Origin: Bacteroidota bacterium
Lineage (GTDB): Bacteria > Bacteroidota > Bacteroidia > Bacteroidales > Prolixibacteraceae
NCBI GenBank assembly: GCA_023412195.1
Contig: JAEYNZ010000095.1
Span: 8,201 to 72,200, forward strand
Length of the DNA: 64,000 bases
Reading direction: 5' to 3'
Shown here: positions 1 to 8,784 of the stretch, piece by piece
Numbering within the stretch: position 1 is the stretch's first letter
Layout of the letters: each line of letters begins with the position of its first letter
Translations under genes and position numbers: made by a program
Notes under the pieces: model-generated
Told to the model about the DNA's origin: nothing
Seen by the model: the letters and a program-made list of their open reading frames with translations, nothing else
Databases searched by the model: none

Positions 1-1227
1 ATTGCTGAGGTAGCTTGATATCTCAGCCTGCGGAACTTTCAACCGCTCCATATGGGATTCAATGCCCATCCTGAGATGTTCTGCAGCCTTGTTTTTGTCT
101 TGTGCCCAATATGCTGCTTCGGCAGCGATGAAATGAAGTTCTTCGCGCGTAATAAAAGTAATGGCTGAAGTATCAGTTGTCAGCACCGATGCATACAGAT
201 CAGGATACCATTCTATTTTATGGGTAGGGGGCATTCCTGAATTGCTTTCCAGGTATCGGAATGCCACAACTCCGTTATCATCGGCACGGGCTTCCATCAT
301 GTATGGTAGCCTTGGATCATCGAAACTGCCTGTTTCAGGGTTATAACCCAATACATTTTCAATGAGAAATTTTGATGGGATGGCCGATAATAAATCGTTA
401 GACCGGCTTTCCCATGAGTTGACAGGCTTGTTGTTTTTCCCCCACATGTTGTTCTTTTCAACACTTGAGCCACCATCAAACTGATACCGTGGATCAATCC
501 ATCCATTTAGCGCCTGCTCAGTTGCCGTCAGTATAGCCTGGGCATTGCCTGTGTTCAGGTTGGGCAGGTCGCGCAATAAAATACGTGCTCTTACAGCAAG
601 TAAAACCTGTTTCCACCTGCTCATGTCACCTCCAAAAACCCTGTCGACATTTATTCCCATCGGCCTGTTGGTTGCCTGCGTAACTTCCGGACTATCAAAT
701 AGCTGAATTAGTTCATCAGCCTCCTGTTTCATCCATTGGTAAATGCTTTCCTGGGAATCATATTCAGGAGATGATGACATATAGGCTTCTGTTAAGGGCA
801 TATCGCCAAAAACATCGGTTGTCTGCTGTGTTGATAAGAGTCTCAGTAGCCGGGCCAGTGCCACATAGTTCATTGAATTCTCTTCTTCAGCAAAGCGAAT
901 CAATTCCTTTGCATTTGTTCCTACGTCATAAAAATGTCTTCTCCATTGTGGATGCCGGTTCATTCCAAGAAATTCCCATCCACTCCGGTAGGCATGTGTC
1001 CCGGTCTGACTCCTTCCCGGTGTGGTAAGTGCCTGGGCCAGGTAAGTGCCATATTCACTATGATCATAATTCTCAAGTGCCGTATAAAACAATATCACAG
1101 GCATGATTTCGTTAACCGGTACCTGGTCAACACCGTCGGGATCACGGTTATCGCCCAGATAATCATCACAACCAGAAAACCCTGTCAGAAGGGTAATTAT
1201 AATCAGGAAATATTTTAATTTGTTCAT
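1..1227 (-). CDS. SusD/RagB-like outer-membrane lipoprotein (3' end cut by window edge)
   Basis: Surface lipoprotein that would bind a glycan or other nutrient and hand it to the SusC channel encoded just upstream. The reading frame is open from an ATG at 1227 to the first base of the window, giving 409 residues without a stop. The N-terminus is a lipoprotein signal with lipobox FSGC (Cys20), followed by an NRDPDG segment and a helix-rich region containing TTDVFGDMPLTEA, a typical SusD-like (SusD_2 type) motif. Family members are usually about 480-550 residues, so roughly the last 70-140 residues lie outside the window. The start is 11 bp after the susC-like stop, so the two are surely one transcript. 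The ligand cannot be told from sequence; the nearby GH105 gene hints at pectin fragments, which is inference only. Confidence 0.88.
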   Translation of the reverse strand, partial: MNKLKYFLIIITLLTGFSGCDDYLGDNRDPDGVDQVPVNEIMPVILFYTALENYDHSEYGTYLAQALTTPGRSQTGTHAYRSGWEFLGMNRHPQWRRHFYDVGTNAKELIRFAEEENSMNYVALARLLRLLSTQQTTDVFGDMPLTEAYMSSSPEYDSQESIYQWMKQEADELIQLFDSPEVTQATNRPMGINVDRVFGGDMSRWKQVLLAVRARILLRDLPNLNTGNAQAILTATEQALNGWIDPRYQFDGGSSVEKNNMWGKNNKPVNSWESRSNDLLSAIPSKFLIENVLGYNPETGSFDDPRLPYMMEARADDNGVVAFRYLESNSGMPPTHKIEWYPDLYASVLTTDTSAITFITREELHFIAAEAAYWAQDKNKAAEHLRMGIESHMERLKVPQAEISSYLSN

Positions 1228-1238
1228 GACTTGTTCAT

Positions 1239-4200
1239 TTAAAAGGTTGCACTTACAGTTAATGAATAGCTTCTGGTGTTGGGAATGCCAAGATAATCAA
1301 TCCCGAATGTTCCTGTACCCCCTGAATCTCCTGTATAATTAACCACAGGATCAGAACCTGAATAGGTTGTCAGCAACAACAGGTTTCTACCCGTAGCAGA
1401 AAGGCTTAACCCTTTTATCCCTTTATTGCGGATAAGCTTATCTGCATTCCAGGTCAGGGTAACATACCCAATTCGCATAAGGGTGCCATCTTCCACAAAA
1501 TTTGAACCTACAGGAGCAAAGTAATTCAGGTAGAATGCATGGTCAAAAACTACCGGAACCGTATTTTCTGCATAACTCCCATCAGGAAGTTCTACAACAC
1601 CATCAATCAGTATCTGTCTGTTGCGGTAGTCTTCCAGATTTTTTGCCTGGCCTCCCGACATCAGGCTGCGAAGGGTGCCATTCACCACGTCACCACCTTT
1701 TCTGAAGTTTGTCATTACTGAAAGTGACATGGACCTGAACTGCCAGCGGTTTAACCATCCGACTGTGAAGTCGGGTTCCCGGTTCCCGATTAGAAGGGAA
1801 CTTGAAGCATTGAGTTGAGGATGGCCCGTTTCATCCACAATAATACGCCCGTCATCGGTTCTAAGATAATCTTTTCCCGAAAGAGCCATTGTTGATCCGT
1901 GAAGGTATGCGGTTGGCCTGATATCACCAACCTGCCCGGCATAATGATAAACTTCTACAAGCTGATCGGGAAGGCTTTCAACAGTTCCTTTGCTCCGCCC
2001 AAAGTTTGTAATCATATTCCACCTGAAATCCCTTGAGTTAACCAAGGTTTGATCCCATGATATTTCAAATCCTTCATTTTTTATGTCTCCCTCATTTCGT
2101 GTTTGCAGTATATTACCTGAAGCCGGTGACACTCTGACATCTACGATCTGATTTGATACTGCGGTTGCAAACAAGGCAATATCAAGCCTTGTCCGGTTAT
2201 TAAACAGCCTGAGATCCGCACCGACTTCCCACGAAGTTGTCATTTCAGGTTCAAGATGGGGATTGCTGCTCCGGGTTGGGTCCACACCATATCCGTTATC
2301 AGGGTGCGGCATAGACTTGTACCAGTTGTTCAACCTGTATAGCGGTGCATCTTTGCCAACCTTTGCCCAGTTCCCCCGTATTTTACCAAAACTTATTATT
2401 TTGTCAGGCAATGAAAACAGTTCGGTAAAAACGATTCCTGTGCTAAAAGAAGGATAAAAGTATGAACGGTTTTCAACCGGCAGGGTAGAGGAGTGGTCGT
2501 TACGTCCTGTACCGCTTACCTGTATAATTCCTTTATAATCCAGCTTAACTTCACCGTAATACCCGTACATATTTTTATTGGAACGGTTCATAGTTATGTT
2601 TTCCCGCCGGATATCTGCCAGATTGTTGATACTGTAGAACTCAGGCACAATAAATTGCCTGCCGCCCATGCCTGCAGACCGGCCTTCCGAGCTTTTGATA
2701 TCGGCTCCAGCCAGAAGTTCCAGTAAAAGATTATCTGTGAGGTCACGGCTATAGGTTGCCAGCAGGCCCCCGTTTACCACTGAACTTCTACCATCCGAAT
2801 AGAAAAATGAACCCAGGTAATCCAAATCCTCTGAGGTGGGAGTTTGTCCGGGAGGAAGGCTCCATCGCGGAGTTACAGTACTTTTACTTTCCGATTCAGT
2901 AAGATCATAACTTAATCTTCCGGTCAGGTTCAGGTTTTTTATAACATTCCATGTAACCGAACCCTGCAAAAGTGACCGGTTGGAGTCGTAACGTGATGAA
3001 TCCTCGTATCTGCTCCATAAAGGACTTACAGGTGAATTATACCGGTTGTTGGTATCGATATACAGAAACCTGATCGTACCGTCCGGATTCTTATAATTGG
3101 TTACATCATCATCAATTGGCCATTGGTATGCTGAACTAAGGCCTGCACCTCCTCTTGAATTCCGGGAAACTATATTGGCCATCAGATCAACTGTTACCTT
3201 ATCTGAAACGGTATACTGCGATTTAAACAGCACACCGTATCGCTCAAGGTAATCAGAAGGAACAATCCCTTCATGGCGTACATAATTACCCGAAGTATAA
3301 GAATTAAATCGTTCTGAACCTCCGGAAACAGAAACATCGTATTTCTGGTATAACCCGGACTGAAGAAAATTTCGTGGATTGTTATATACAAATGTTCCCT
3401 CCGGTGCGAGGGGTCCCCAGCCACCCATTGATTGTTCACGGTAAACTCCATAAGATCCCCTCAGGTACATTTGCTGGATTTCAGGTATCCTGTACGGCTG
3501 GTCAACCTGCACGGTCCCGCTTGCTTCAACCCTGATTTCACCTGCCTTGCCCGTTTTGGTAGTAATTATGATTGCACCGTTTGAAGCTTCCTGTCCATAC
3601 AATGCAGCTGCGGCAGCGCCTTTAAGCACAGTTATGTTTTCAATGTCATTCGGATTTATTTCCGCTGCCTTGGACGCACCACCAGAAATGTGCATACCAT
3701 TCAAAATAAAAATAGGTTCATTATTCTGTGCAGGATTGATAGAACTGATGCCCCTGATCAGAATTTGTGAACCGGCAGATGGTGAACCTCCTGTGCCTGA
3801 AACCTCAACACCTGCAATTTTACCCTGAAGCGCATCAACAAAATTTGTTTGCCGGCCTTCATTTAAATCCTCTGAATCCACCGATTGAACAGCAAAATTT
3901 AATCTCCGCTTTTCAGAACGGATCCCCATCGCTGTTACTACAACTTCTTCCAGCCCAACTACATCTTCATTTAATACAACATCATGTGTGGGCTGATTAT
4001 TTACCGGCACTTCAAGAGTCTGGAATCCCACAAAGGAAAAAACAAGTGTAGCATTGGGTGCAGCTTCAATAACATAAATACCGTCGACACTGGTGACGGT
4101 ACCATTCATAGTGCCTTTTTCAAAAACATTTACTCCGGGAATAGGTTCTCCCGAAATATCCCGCACCTCGCCTCTGATTTGAATTTTAGTATCCTGGTCA

Positions 4201-4349
4201 ACTGTCCTGATCTCTGTTCCTGATCTTCCTTCCGGCACAAAAGTAGCCTGAGCAGGCTGTTGCAGAAAAATCATGAATAACAGGAATGCCAGCAAACCGG
4301 GAACATTAGAATAAAGGATATCCCCTTTAAGTCGTAATTTTTGTATCAT
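1239..4349 (-). CDS. SusC/RagA family TonB-linked outer-membrane transporter
   Basis: TonB-dependent outer-membrane channel that imports the ligand captured by the SusD-like partner. The 1036 residues show an N-terminal signal segment (about residues 15-36), a carboxypeptidase-regulatory-like beta domain (about 55-135, with GEPIPGVNVFEKGT and FSFVGF), the SusC signature GLEEVVVTAMGIRSEKRR at about 132-150, a plug domain (GKIAGVEV, LIRGISSIN, VLKGAAAAALYG, NGAIIITTKTG) and a long beta-barrel ending in an aromatic residue (SYSLTVSATF). Length and order are those of complete SusC proteins. It is the first gene of a susC-susD pair. About 590 bp of non-coding DNA lie upstream and contain a 93-bp inverted repeat array. 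No ECF sigma/anti-sigma or hybrid regulator gene is adjacent. Confidence 0.95.
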   Translation of the reverse strand: MIQKLRLKGDILYSNVPGLLAFLLFMIFLQQPAQATFVPEGRSGTEIRTVDQDTKIQIRGEVRDISGEPIPGVNVFEKGTMNGTVTSVDGIYVIEAAPNATLVFSFVGFQTLEVPVNNQPTHDVVLNEDVVGLEEVVVTAMGIRSEKRRLNFAVQSVDSEDLNEGRQTNFVDALQGKIAGVEVSGTGGSPSAGSQILIRGISSINPAQNNEPIFILNGMHISGGASKAAEINPNDIENITVLKGAAAAALYGQEASNGAIIITTKTGKAGEIRVEASGTVQVDQPYRIPEIQQMYLRGSYGVYREQSMGGWGPLAPEGTFVYNNPRNFLQSGLYQKYDVSVSGGSERFNSYTSGNYVRHEGIVPSDYLERYGVLFKSQYTVSDKVTVDLMANIVSRNSRGGAGLSSAYQWPIDDDVTNYKNPDGTIRFLYIDTNNRYNSPVSPLWSRYEDSSRYDSNRSLLQGSVTWNVIKNLNLTGRLSYDLTESESKSTVTPRWSLPPGQTPTSEDLDYLGSFFYSDGRSSVVNGGLLATYSRDLTDNLLLELLAGADIKSSEGRSAGMGGRQFIVPEFYSINNLADIRRENITMNRSNKNMYGYYGEVKLDYKGIIQVSGTGRNDHSSTLPVENRSYFYPSFSTGIVFTELFSLPDKIISFGKIRGNWAKVGKDAPLYRLNNWYKSMPHPDNGYGVDPTRSSNPHLEPEMTTSWEVGADLRLFNNRTRLDIALFATAVSNQIVDVRVSPASGNILQTRNEGDIKNEGFEISWDQTLVNSRDFRWNMITNFGRSKGTVESLPDQLVEVYHYAGQVGDIRPTAYLHGSTMALSGKDYLRTDDGRIIVDETGHPQLNASSSLLIGNREPDFTVGWLNRWQFRSMSLSVMTNFRKGGDVVNGTLRSLMSGGQAKNLEDYRNRQILIDGVVELPDGSYAENTVPVVFDHAFYLNYFAPVGSNFVEDGTLMRIGYVTLTWNADKLIRNKGIKGLSLSATGRNLLLLTTYSGSDPVVNYTGDSGGTGTFGIDYLGIPNTRSYSLTVSATF

Positions 4350-4694
4350 GTAACATAAGTTTTAGGTGATAAATCACTCGATATAACTTGTTCGACAAAG
4401 GCCGGAATGACACTCCGGCCGATGATTTAAATTTTTAACACCACAATTTAAGAAAATTCATCCTTATAAAGAATGAATTTAAACAGGTATTGGTAAACCA
4501 TTTTTGGTAATAGTGAAAATCAGGTACATGCACGAAAAAAAAAGATAAAAGACTGAGAGAAAAAATGAGTATTATATAATAAATATATTGATCCTGAATA
4601 AAAATAAAGGATTAAAATATGATGATAAAAAATCTGCAGCTGCATTAATCATCATGGAGAAATTATGACAAATAATAATTAAAGTCACTTTTGA

Positions 4695-4787
4695 TTCAGT
4701 CATAATTCAATATTAATTCAATATAAATTCAAATATAACTGAGTTTATATTGAATTAATATTGACTTTAAACTGAATTTACATTGAG
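4695..4787. repeat. 93-bp dyad array of 11-bp units (locus A)
   Basis: Four left units (TTCAGTCATAA, TTCAATATTAA, TTCAATATAAA, TTCAAATATAA; 4695-4738), a 5-bp centre CTGAG (4739-4743), then four right units (TTTATATTGAA, TTAATATTGAC, TTTAAACTGAA, TTTACATTGAG; 4744-4787); a weaker fifth right unit follows to 4798. Right units are reverse complements of left units. The inner 24 bp of each arm (4704-4727 with 4744-4767) pair at 22 of 24 positions. The 11-bp period is close to one helical turn. The same architecture recurs at 37249-37341. Function unknown. Confidence 0.9.
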
Positions 4788-4884
4788 TTTAATTATAAGA
4801 TGGTCCTGCTGTAAACGTTTCTTGTGCAAGCGAAATTCTATTCATAATAACACAAAAGCAGCAGGGGCCTGTAATCCAAAATAA

Positions 4885-4915
4885 AAGAACCGCACTGTAT
4901 GGAAGGACGGTTCTT
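4885..4915 (-). terminator. intrinsic terminator of the T9SS-protein gene
   Basis: On the minus strand an 8-bp stem AAGAACCG/CGGTTCTT closes a 15-nt loop and is followed by TTATTTT. It lies about 25 bp past the stop codon of the gene ending at 4939. Confidence 0.7.
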
Positions 4916-4938
4916 CATAGCATTATTTTCAGTTGCTG

Positions 4939-6882
4939 TTATCTGACAATCAGCTTGTGTGAGAAGTCATTGCTGAATCGGGATTTAATAAGATACATCC
5001 CCGGTTGCAGATCATTTACTTCTATGTAATCATTTTTGGATTCTATCAGCCTGGATTTTAACAAGCTGCCTGCAAGGTTAAATATGCCTATGTGGGTAGG
5101 GCGTTGAACACTTACAAAAACTCTGTCGGATGCAGGGTTGGGGTAAACCCTTACATCTTCCATGCCGGCAACCGGATTAACACTGGTTGCAACTGTTTCC
5201 AGGATGATGTTATAGAGGATCAGTCCGTTGCCGGATGAATACAGGTAGAGGGTTGTAGGTGCATCGGTATACACATGCTCCAGCCTGGCGACTTCTGAAC
5301 CTGAAACAGGAAGAGTTATCAGCACTGAATCAGGATTACCCGGTGCCAGATGAAGTTCACCTCCATCTTCACCGGCAGCCCTGGCTATTATGACAATGTT
5401 GGTATTGCTTTCAACTTCGAAAGCAAGTACATTGCTCTCAGGCTGTCCATCCAGATCAAAAATTCCTTCGCCTTCCAGATACAGTCCATGGGTGTAATTC
5501 GCATCTTCAAAATCCTGCGCATCTTCAGAAATATTTATCATTCCTTCATTTGTTGCATAGATGGTCAATCCGTTCACTTCAGTGAGGCTGTCAAGTTGTC
5601 CGAGGGCATTAAAATCCGTTGAGCTGAAGTTCCATGTTCCGTCGGCCAATATTGTGGTGTCGGCATCTAAAGTAAGTTCAAAAGCTGCAATGCCATTGTT
5701 GGGAACCAGCACAAACATCAGAACCCGGTCATCCTGAACGTCCACGTCCATTGATGATGCATACGTGCTGTTCATGTTTGTACCCAGGCCTCTTTCAGGA
5801 AATACAGCTACCGACTCGGCTTCTTCAGCACCTGTTTGAGTCATTCTGAAAAGCTGGAATGAAGCTGCGGCAGTATCACCATGTGCCAGGTGGCCAGATG
5901 CAGGTACGAGCAGGAAATCTTCATTCCGGAAGGTAAAGAAGGCTAGTCCTGATACGTTTGTGGTTCCCGGACGCACTTCTCCCCTGAAGGTCTGAACGAG
6001 TTCCCCCTGCATGTTGTAAAGTGCAGGATAGGTATTATAACCGTCGGCCCAGAAATGATTCCCGTCAACTGCATGCAATGTTGGTGACATGCCCAAACTC
6101 ACGTATGAAAGGGTATCACCGGGAATGGTATCCCCCGGCAGACCGGTATCAGGAATCGTATCATTTGGTCTGGAATCATTTGGAATCCCCCCATTGTCAA
6201 ATGAAGGATAGATTTCCTGCAAAACAATTCTTTGCGGGACAGAATCAGCTTGTCCGTTCTGTACATTCCACCTGAAAATCACCTGTTCCTGAGCATTGGA
6301 ATTGGCATCAGCCACCAGGATATAACCGTTGCCCCCATCTCCAACTTCGCCGAAAACCGTAAAACCATCGCCCAGGGCGTAGGTTGTCTGCTGATTTACA
6401 TTGGTGGTATCAGATGTATCCTGCCACTCAATTAAGGTTGAGAAACTGTGGTTTCCAAGCGTATCCATTTCCAGAAGATAGATCCGGAAAGGTTCATCGA
6501 TTGTTCCGGAAGTCTGGTTCGATAACAGAATCTGTCCGGAATCGGTAACCGCAATGTTATGCACTGTGAGATTTCCACTGTTGAACACAGTGGTATCAAT
6601 TTCAATTGAATCAACAGGCATTCCGGTTTCTGCACTCAGAATCCGTACAACATGCGGAGTGTTTTTTCGGGAAATTACATATAGCATTCCATCATGGTGA
6701 ACTAATCCGTGTTCCGTCATATCGCCCATCCAGGAAGGTACTTCTCCACCTACAGGAATTCCTGTACTCCAGTCAGCAGAGCCAGCCATAGAATGCTCCC
6801 AAAGGGGTTTTACAGCAGGTTGCTGCGCATATACCATTGCACCAGCCACCAGTGAAAATAAAATAAGGGAAATTTTTTTCAT
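4939..6882 (-). CDS. secreted protein with type IX secretion sorting domain (DUF4623-like)
   Basis: Extracellular or surface-anchored protein of unknown role. The chosen ATG (6882) gives a clean signal peptide MKKISLILFSLVAGAMVYAQ; an in-frame ATG 24 bp upstream would add a poor extension. The body (about residues 25-540) has repeated short beta segments such as LVHHDGMLYVISR and VTDSGQILLSNQT and resembles DUF4623-type proteins, possibly a beta-propeller. An acidic Pro/Asp/Thr-rich linker (repeats of DTIPGDT type) lies near residue 240. The last ~75 residues form a type A T9SS sorting domain: VYPNPASDRVFV, then LQPGMYLIK and the basic end HKLIVR. This shows export across the outer membrane by the T9SS. 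It is monocistronic by appearance, with its own terminator. Confidence 0.85.
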   Translation of the reverse strand: MKKISLILFSLVAGAMVYAQQPAVKPLWEHSMAGSADWSTGIPVGGEVPSWMGDMTEHGLVHHDGMLYVISRKNTPHVVRILSAETGMPVDSIEIDTTVFNSGNLTVHNIAVTDSGQILLSNQTSGTIDEPFRIYLLEMDTLGNHSFSTLIEWQDTSDTTNVNQQTTYALGDGFTVFGEVGDGGNGYILVADANSNAQEQVIFRWNVQNGQADSVPQRIVLQEIYPSFDNGGIPNDSRPNDTIPDTGLPGDTIPGDTLSYVSLGMSPTLHAVDGNHFWADGYNTYPALYNMQGELVQTFRGEVRPGTTNVSGLAFFTFRNEDFLLVPASGHLAHGDTAAASFQLFRMTQTGAEEAESVAVFPERGLGTNMNSTYASSMDVDVQDDRVLMFVLVPNNGIAAFELTLDADTTILADGTWNFSSTDFNALGQLDSLTEVNGLTIYATNEGMINISEDAQDFEDANYTHGLYLEGEGIFDLDGQPESNVLAFEVESNTNIVIIARAAGEDGGELHLAPGNPDSVLITLPVSGSEVARLEHVYTDAPTTLYLYSSGNGLILYNIILETVATSVNPVAGMEDVRVYPNPASDRVFVSVQRPTHIGIFNLAGSLLKSRLIESKNDYIEVNDLQPGMYLIKSRFSNDFSHKLIVR

Positions 6883-6906
6883 GTTCTTGAATTTAAGAGT
6901 TAACAT

Positions 6907-7238
6907 TTAAAATATGGAATCTCAAAACAGTTTGTTCAATTCTGTTTCACAGGTCAGGATATTGAATAAAAACAGTGTGTCGTCAGACTGTTGCGGGTTT
7001 GAACTCAATCGGGGTAAAATTTAAAAAGTAACAGTCAGCAGAGAAAAAAAGTTTAGGCAGATTTTATGCCCGAAGTTTTGATCAAATGAAAACAAAAAAT
7101 CTTTATTAGCATTTTTTCCCACAAGGGCACTAAAAAGAACTCCAAAAATTCTCAGCGCCTCAGCGCCTCTTCGGTTCAAAATTCCTCTTAAACACCGAAT
7201 GGTGGTTTTCCAATCTAAAGGAAATTCGAGAAGAGTAT
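6907..7238. other. 332-bp intergenic region with a CTCAGCGCCTCAGCGCCTCT repeat-like stretch
   Basis: Non-coding. At about 7151-7172 is a near-tandem CTCAGCGCCT repeat, preceded by CCACAAGGGCAC. Such GCGCCTCTGCGCCTC stretches are common as dispersed repeats in many bacterial genomes. It is GC-richer than its surroundings. No gene is seen. Confidence 0.55.
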
Positions 7239-8408
7239 TTATTCCTTTAATTCATAAGCCGCCATGATAACAGGAGCAACTCCTTTCGGGTCATTGTCGA
7301 TTTGTTTTTCCGAAATATAATATTCATAATCACCCATTCTGTATGGATTCCCGCCAAGACCACAGGCACCGCAGGTTTGTGTCAGTACAGGGTACCCGTC
7401 ATCGCCTTCGGTTACGAGAGTTTTTGTGAGACTTTGAAATGACTGCTGTGCAATTTCATAATATACAGCTGGCAGATATCCATTTTTTGCACCCTTAGCA
7501 AATGCGTAGATGATCATTGCAGAACCGGAGGCTTCAATATAGTTGCCTTCACGCCCTCCCATGTTGAGTACCTGGTACCATAATCCTGTTTTTTCATCGC
7601 GTACGTTCATTACTGCCTGGCTAAGATTATTCAGTATTTCAATCAGTGCCGGCCTTCCGGGGTGTGTTTCCGGCAGATAGTCAAGCACGTCGACAAGTGC
7701 CATAAAGTACCAGCCAGTAGCTCTGCTCCAAAAATGTTTCGACTGGCCGGTAACCGGATTACACCACAGTTGTTCCCTGCTTTCATCCCATGCGTGGTAA
7801 AGCAGGCCGGTATTCGCATCAAGTGTATTTTCATAAATATGCTCAATCTGAAAAACGACTTCATCGAACCATTGAGGCTGATCGAACATAACGGCATATT
7901 TTGCAAGAAAAGGAGAAGCCATATAAATGCCGTCGAGCCACATCTGCCAGGGGTAGCTTTTTTTGTGCCAGTAACCATTGGACTTTGTCCGGGGATGATT
8001 TTCCATCTGGTTAACCAGTGTTTCTGCTGCCGTTTTATATTTCTCTTCGCCCGTTCTTTCGTAAAGTACGAGCATATTCAACCCGGGCCTTACCCTGTCG
8101 ATGTTATAGTCTGAAAGTTTGTAACTTTCAATAGTTCCGTCATCTTGCACAAAATAATCAATATAAGCCTGCATGTATGCACTGTAACGGGGGTCGAATT
8201 CTCCCAGCAGGTCAATGGCTGATCCAAGCAATGCATAATCATATTCATATTTGGCCTTATCACGGTCGTAGTAAATCAGGCTGTCGCTGCGATGCATTAC
8301 AGCATCGGCAAATTTAACTGCCCATACAGGTTTTACTTCTTTTTCATCCGGCATTGAATTGCATGCTGAAGTAAAGACTATGGCTATAAGAATCATGAAG
8401 TACTTCAT
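7239..8408 (-). CDS. GH105 (GH88-like) unsaturated rhamnogalacturonyl hydrolase, lipoprotein
   Basis: Predicted to remove the unsaturated uronic acid left at the non-reducing end of pectin (rhamnogalacturonan) oligosaccharides by lyases. About 389 residues, the usual size for GH105. It has an (alpha/alpha)6-barrel pattern with MWLDGIYMASPFLAKYA (Asp expected to be catalytic), SRATGWYFMALVDVLDYLPE, and the SGSAMIIYAFAKGAKNGYL segment. The N-terminus MKYFMILIAIVFTSAC is a lipoprotein signal, so the enzyme is probably periplasmic or surface-anchored. ATG 8408 is chosen; an ATG at 8420 adds MFNN and overlaps the target duplication of the MITE that ends the upstream region. Fits the nearby SusCD pair as part of a pectin locus, though the genes are not contiguous. 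Confidence 0.85.
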   Translation of the reverse strand: MKYFMILIAIVFTSACNSMPDEKEVKPVWAVKFADAVMHRSDSLIYYDRDKAKYEYDYALLGSAIDLLGEFDPRYSAYMQAYIDYFVQDDGTIESYKLSDYNIDRVRPGLNMLVLYERTGEEKYKTAAETLVNQMENHPRTKSNGYWHKKSYPWQMWLDGIYMASPFLAKYAVMFDQPQWFDEVVFQIEHIYENTLDANTGLLYHAWDESREQLWCNPVTGQSKHFWSRATGWYFMALVDVLDYLPETHPGRPALIEILNNLSQAVMNVRDEKTGLWYQVLNMGGREGNYIEASGSAMIIYAFAKGAKNGYLPAVYYEIAQQSFQSLTKTLVTEGDDGYPVLTQTCGACGLGGNPYRMGDYEYYISEKQIDNDPKGVAPVIMAAYELKE

Positions 8409-8422
8409 ATTATTAAACATTA

Positions 8423-8612
8423 GTGTCCGGTTAATATTTGAGATTTCTCCCTACGGTCGAAATGAAGGTGTTTTCAGAAGTTTTATTTTGGGAGGGGTAG
8501 GTTGGCAGCGAAGCCGCCAACCTACCCCTCCCAAATATATAACTAATTGATTGTCATCTCGAACGAAGTGAGAGATCTCAAGATTCAATGGTTTAATAGT
8601 TTTACCGGACAA
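8423..8612. mobile_element. MITE-like element, copy 1 (190 bp)
   Basis: Ends are GTGTCCGGTTAA on the left and, read inward from the right, TTGTCCGGTAAA, so TGTCCGGT is inverted at both termini. CATTA flanks both sides (8418-8422 and 8613-8617), a 5-bp target duplication. The core has a perfect 20-bp stem (8487-8506 with 8516-8535, beginning TTTGGGAGGGG) around a 9-nt loop, then GTCATCTCGAACGAAGTGAG. No coding capacity. A second full-length copy in opposite orientation lies at 36974-37162. The parent transposase family is not identifiable here. Confidence 0.85.
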
Positions 8613-8712
8613 CATTAATTATCAAATTTAGAAAATTCCAAATTAGAAAAAAAAAGTTAATTATCCTGTTTAATCTATAACAGAAGCATTTCCTTTAACA
8701 TGAAACACAAAA

Positions 8713-8740
8713 AATGCCATCCCATTGAAGAGATAGCATT
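8713..8740 (-). terminator. intrinsic terminator of the transhydrogenase operon
   Basis: On the minus strand AATGCTATC pairs with GATGGCATT (one G.T pair) around a 10-nt loop and is followed by TTTTTTG. It lies about 45 bp past the pntB stop. Confidence 0.75.
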
Positions 8741-8784
8741 CTATTGTATTTATACCTTGAATACATGATATCAGGCAATTTCAT

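Larger units (their letters stand above)
4350..4938. other. 589-bp intergenic region upstream of the susC-like gene
   Basis: AT-rich non-coding DNA between the end of the T9SS-protein gene and the susC-like start. It holds a terminator hairpin at 4885-4915 for the upstream gene and the 93-bp array of 11-bp inverted units at 4695-4787. I see no convincing TAnnTTTG promoter box close to the susC start, and no open frame that looks coding. Confidence 0.7.

Noticed and set aside
4695..4787. CRISPR array
   Set aside because: Units are 11 bp with no spacers and arms are inverted; neither repeat length nor layout fits CRISPR, and no cas gene is present.
8487..8535. The 20-bp hairpin as a simple terminator
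   Set aside because: It can stop transcription, but it is the core of an element with inverted ends and target duplications found again elsewhere, so the mobile-element reading explains more.
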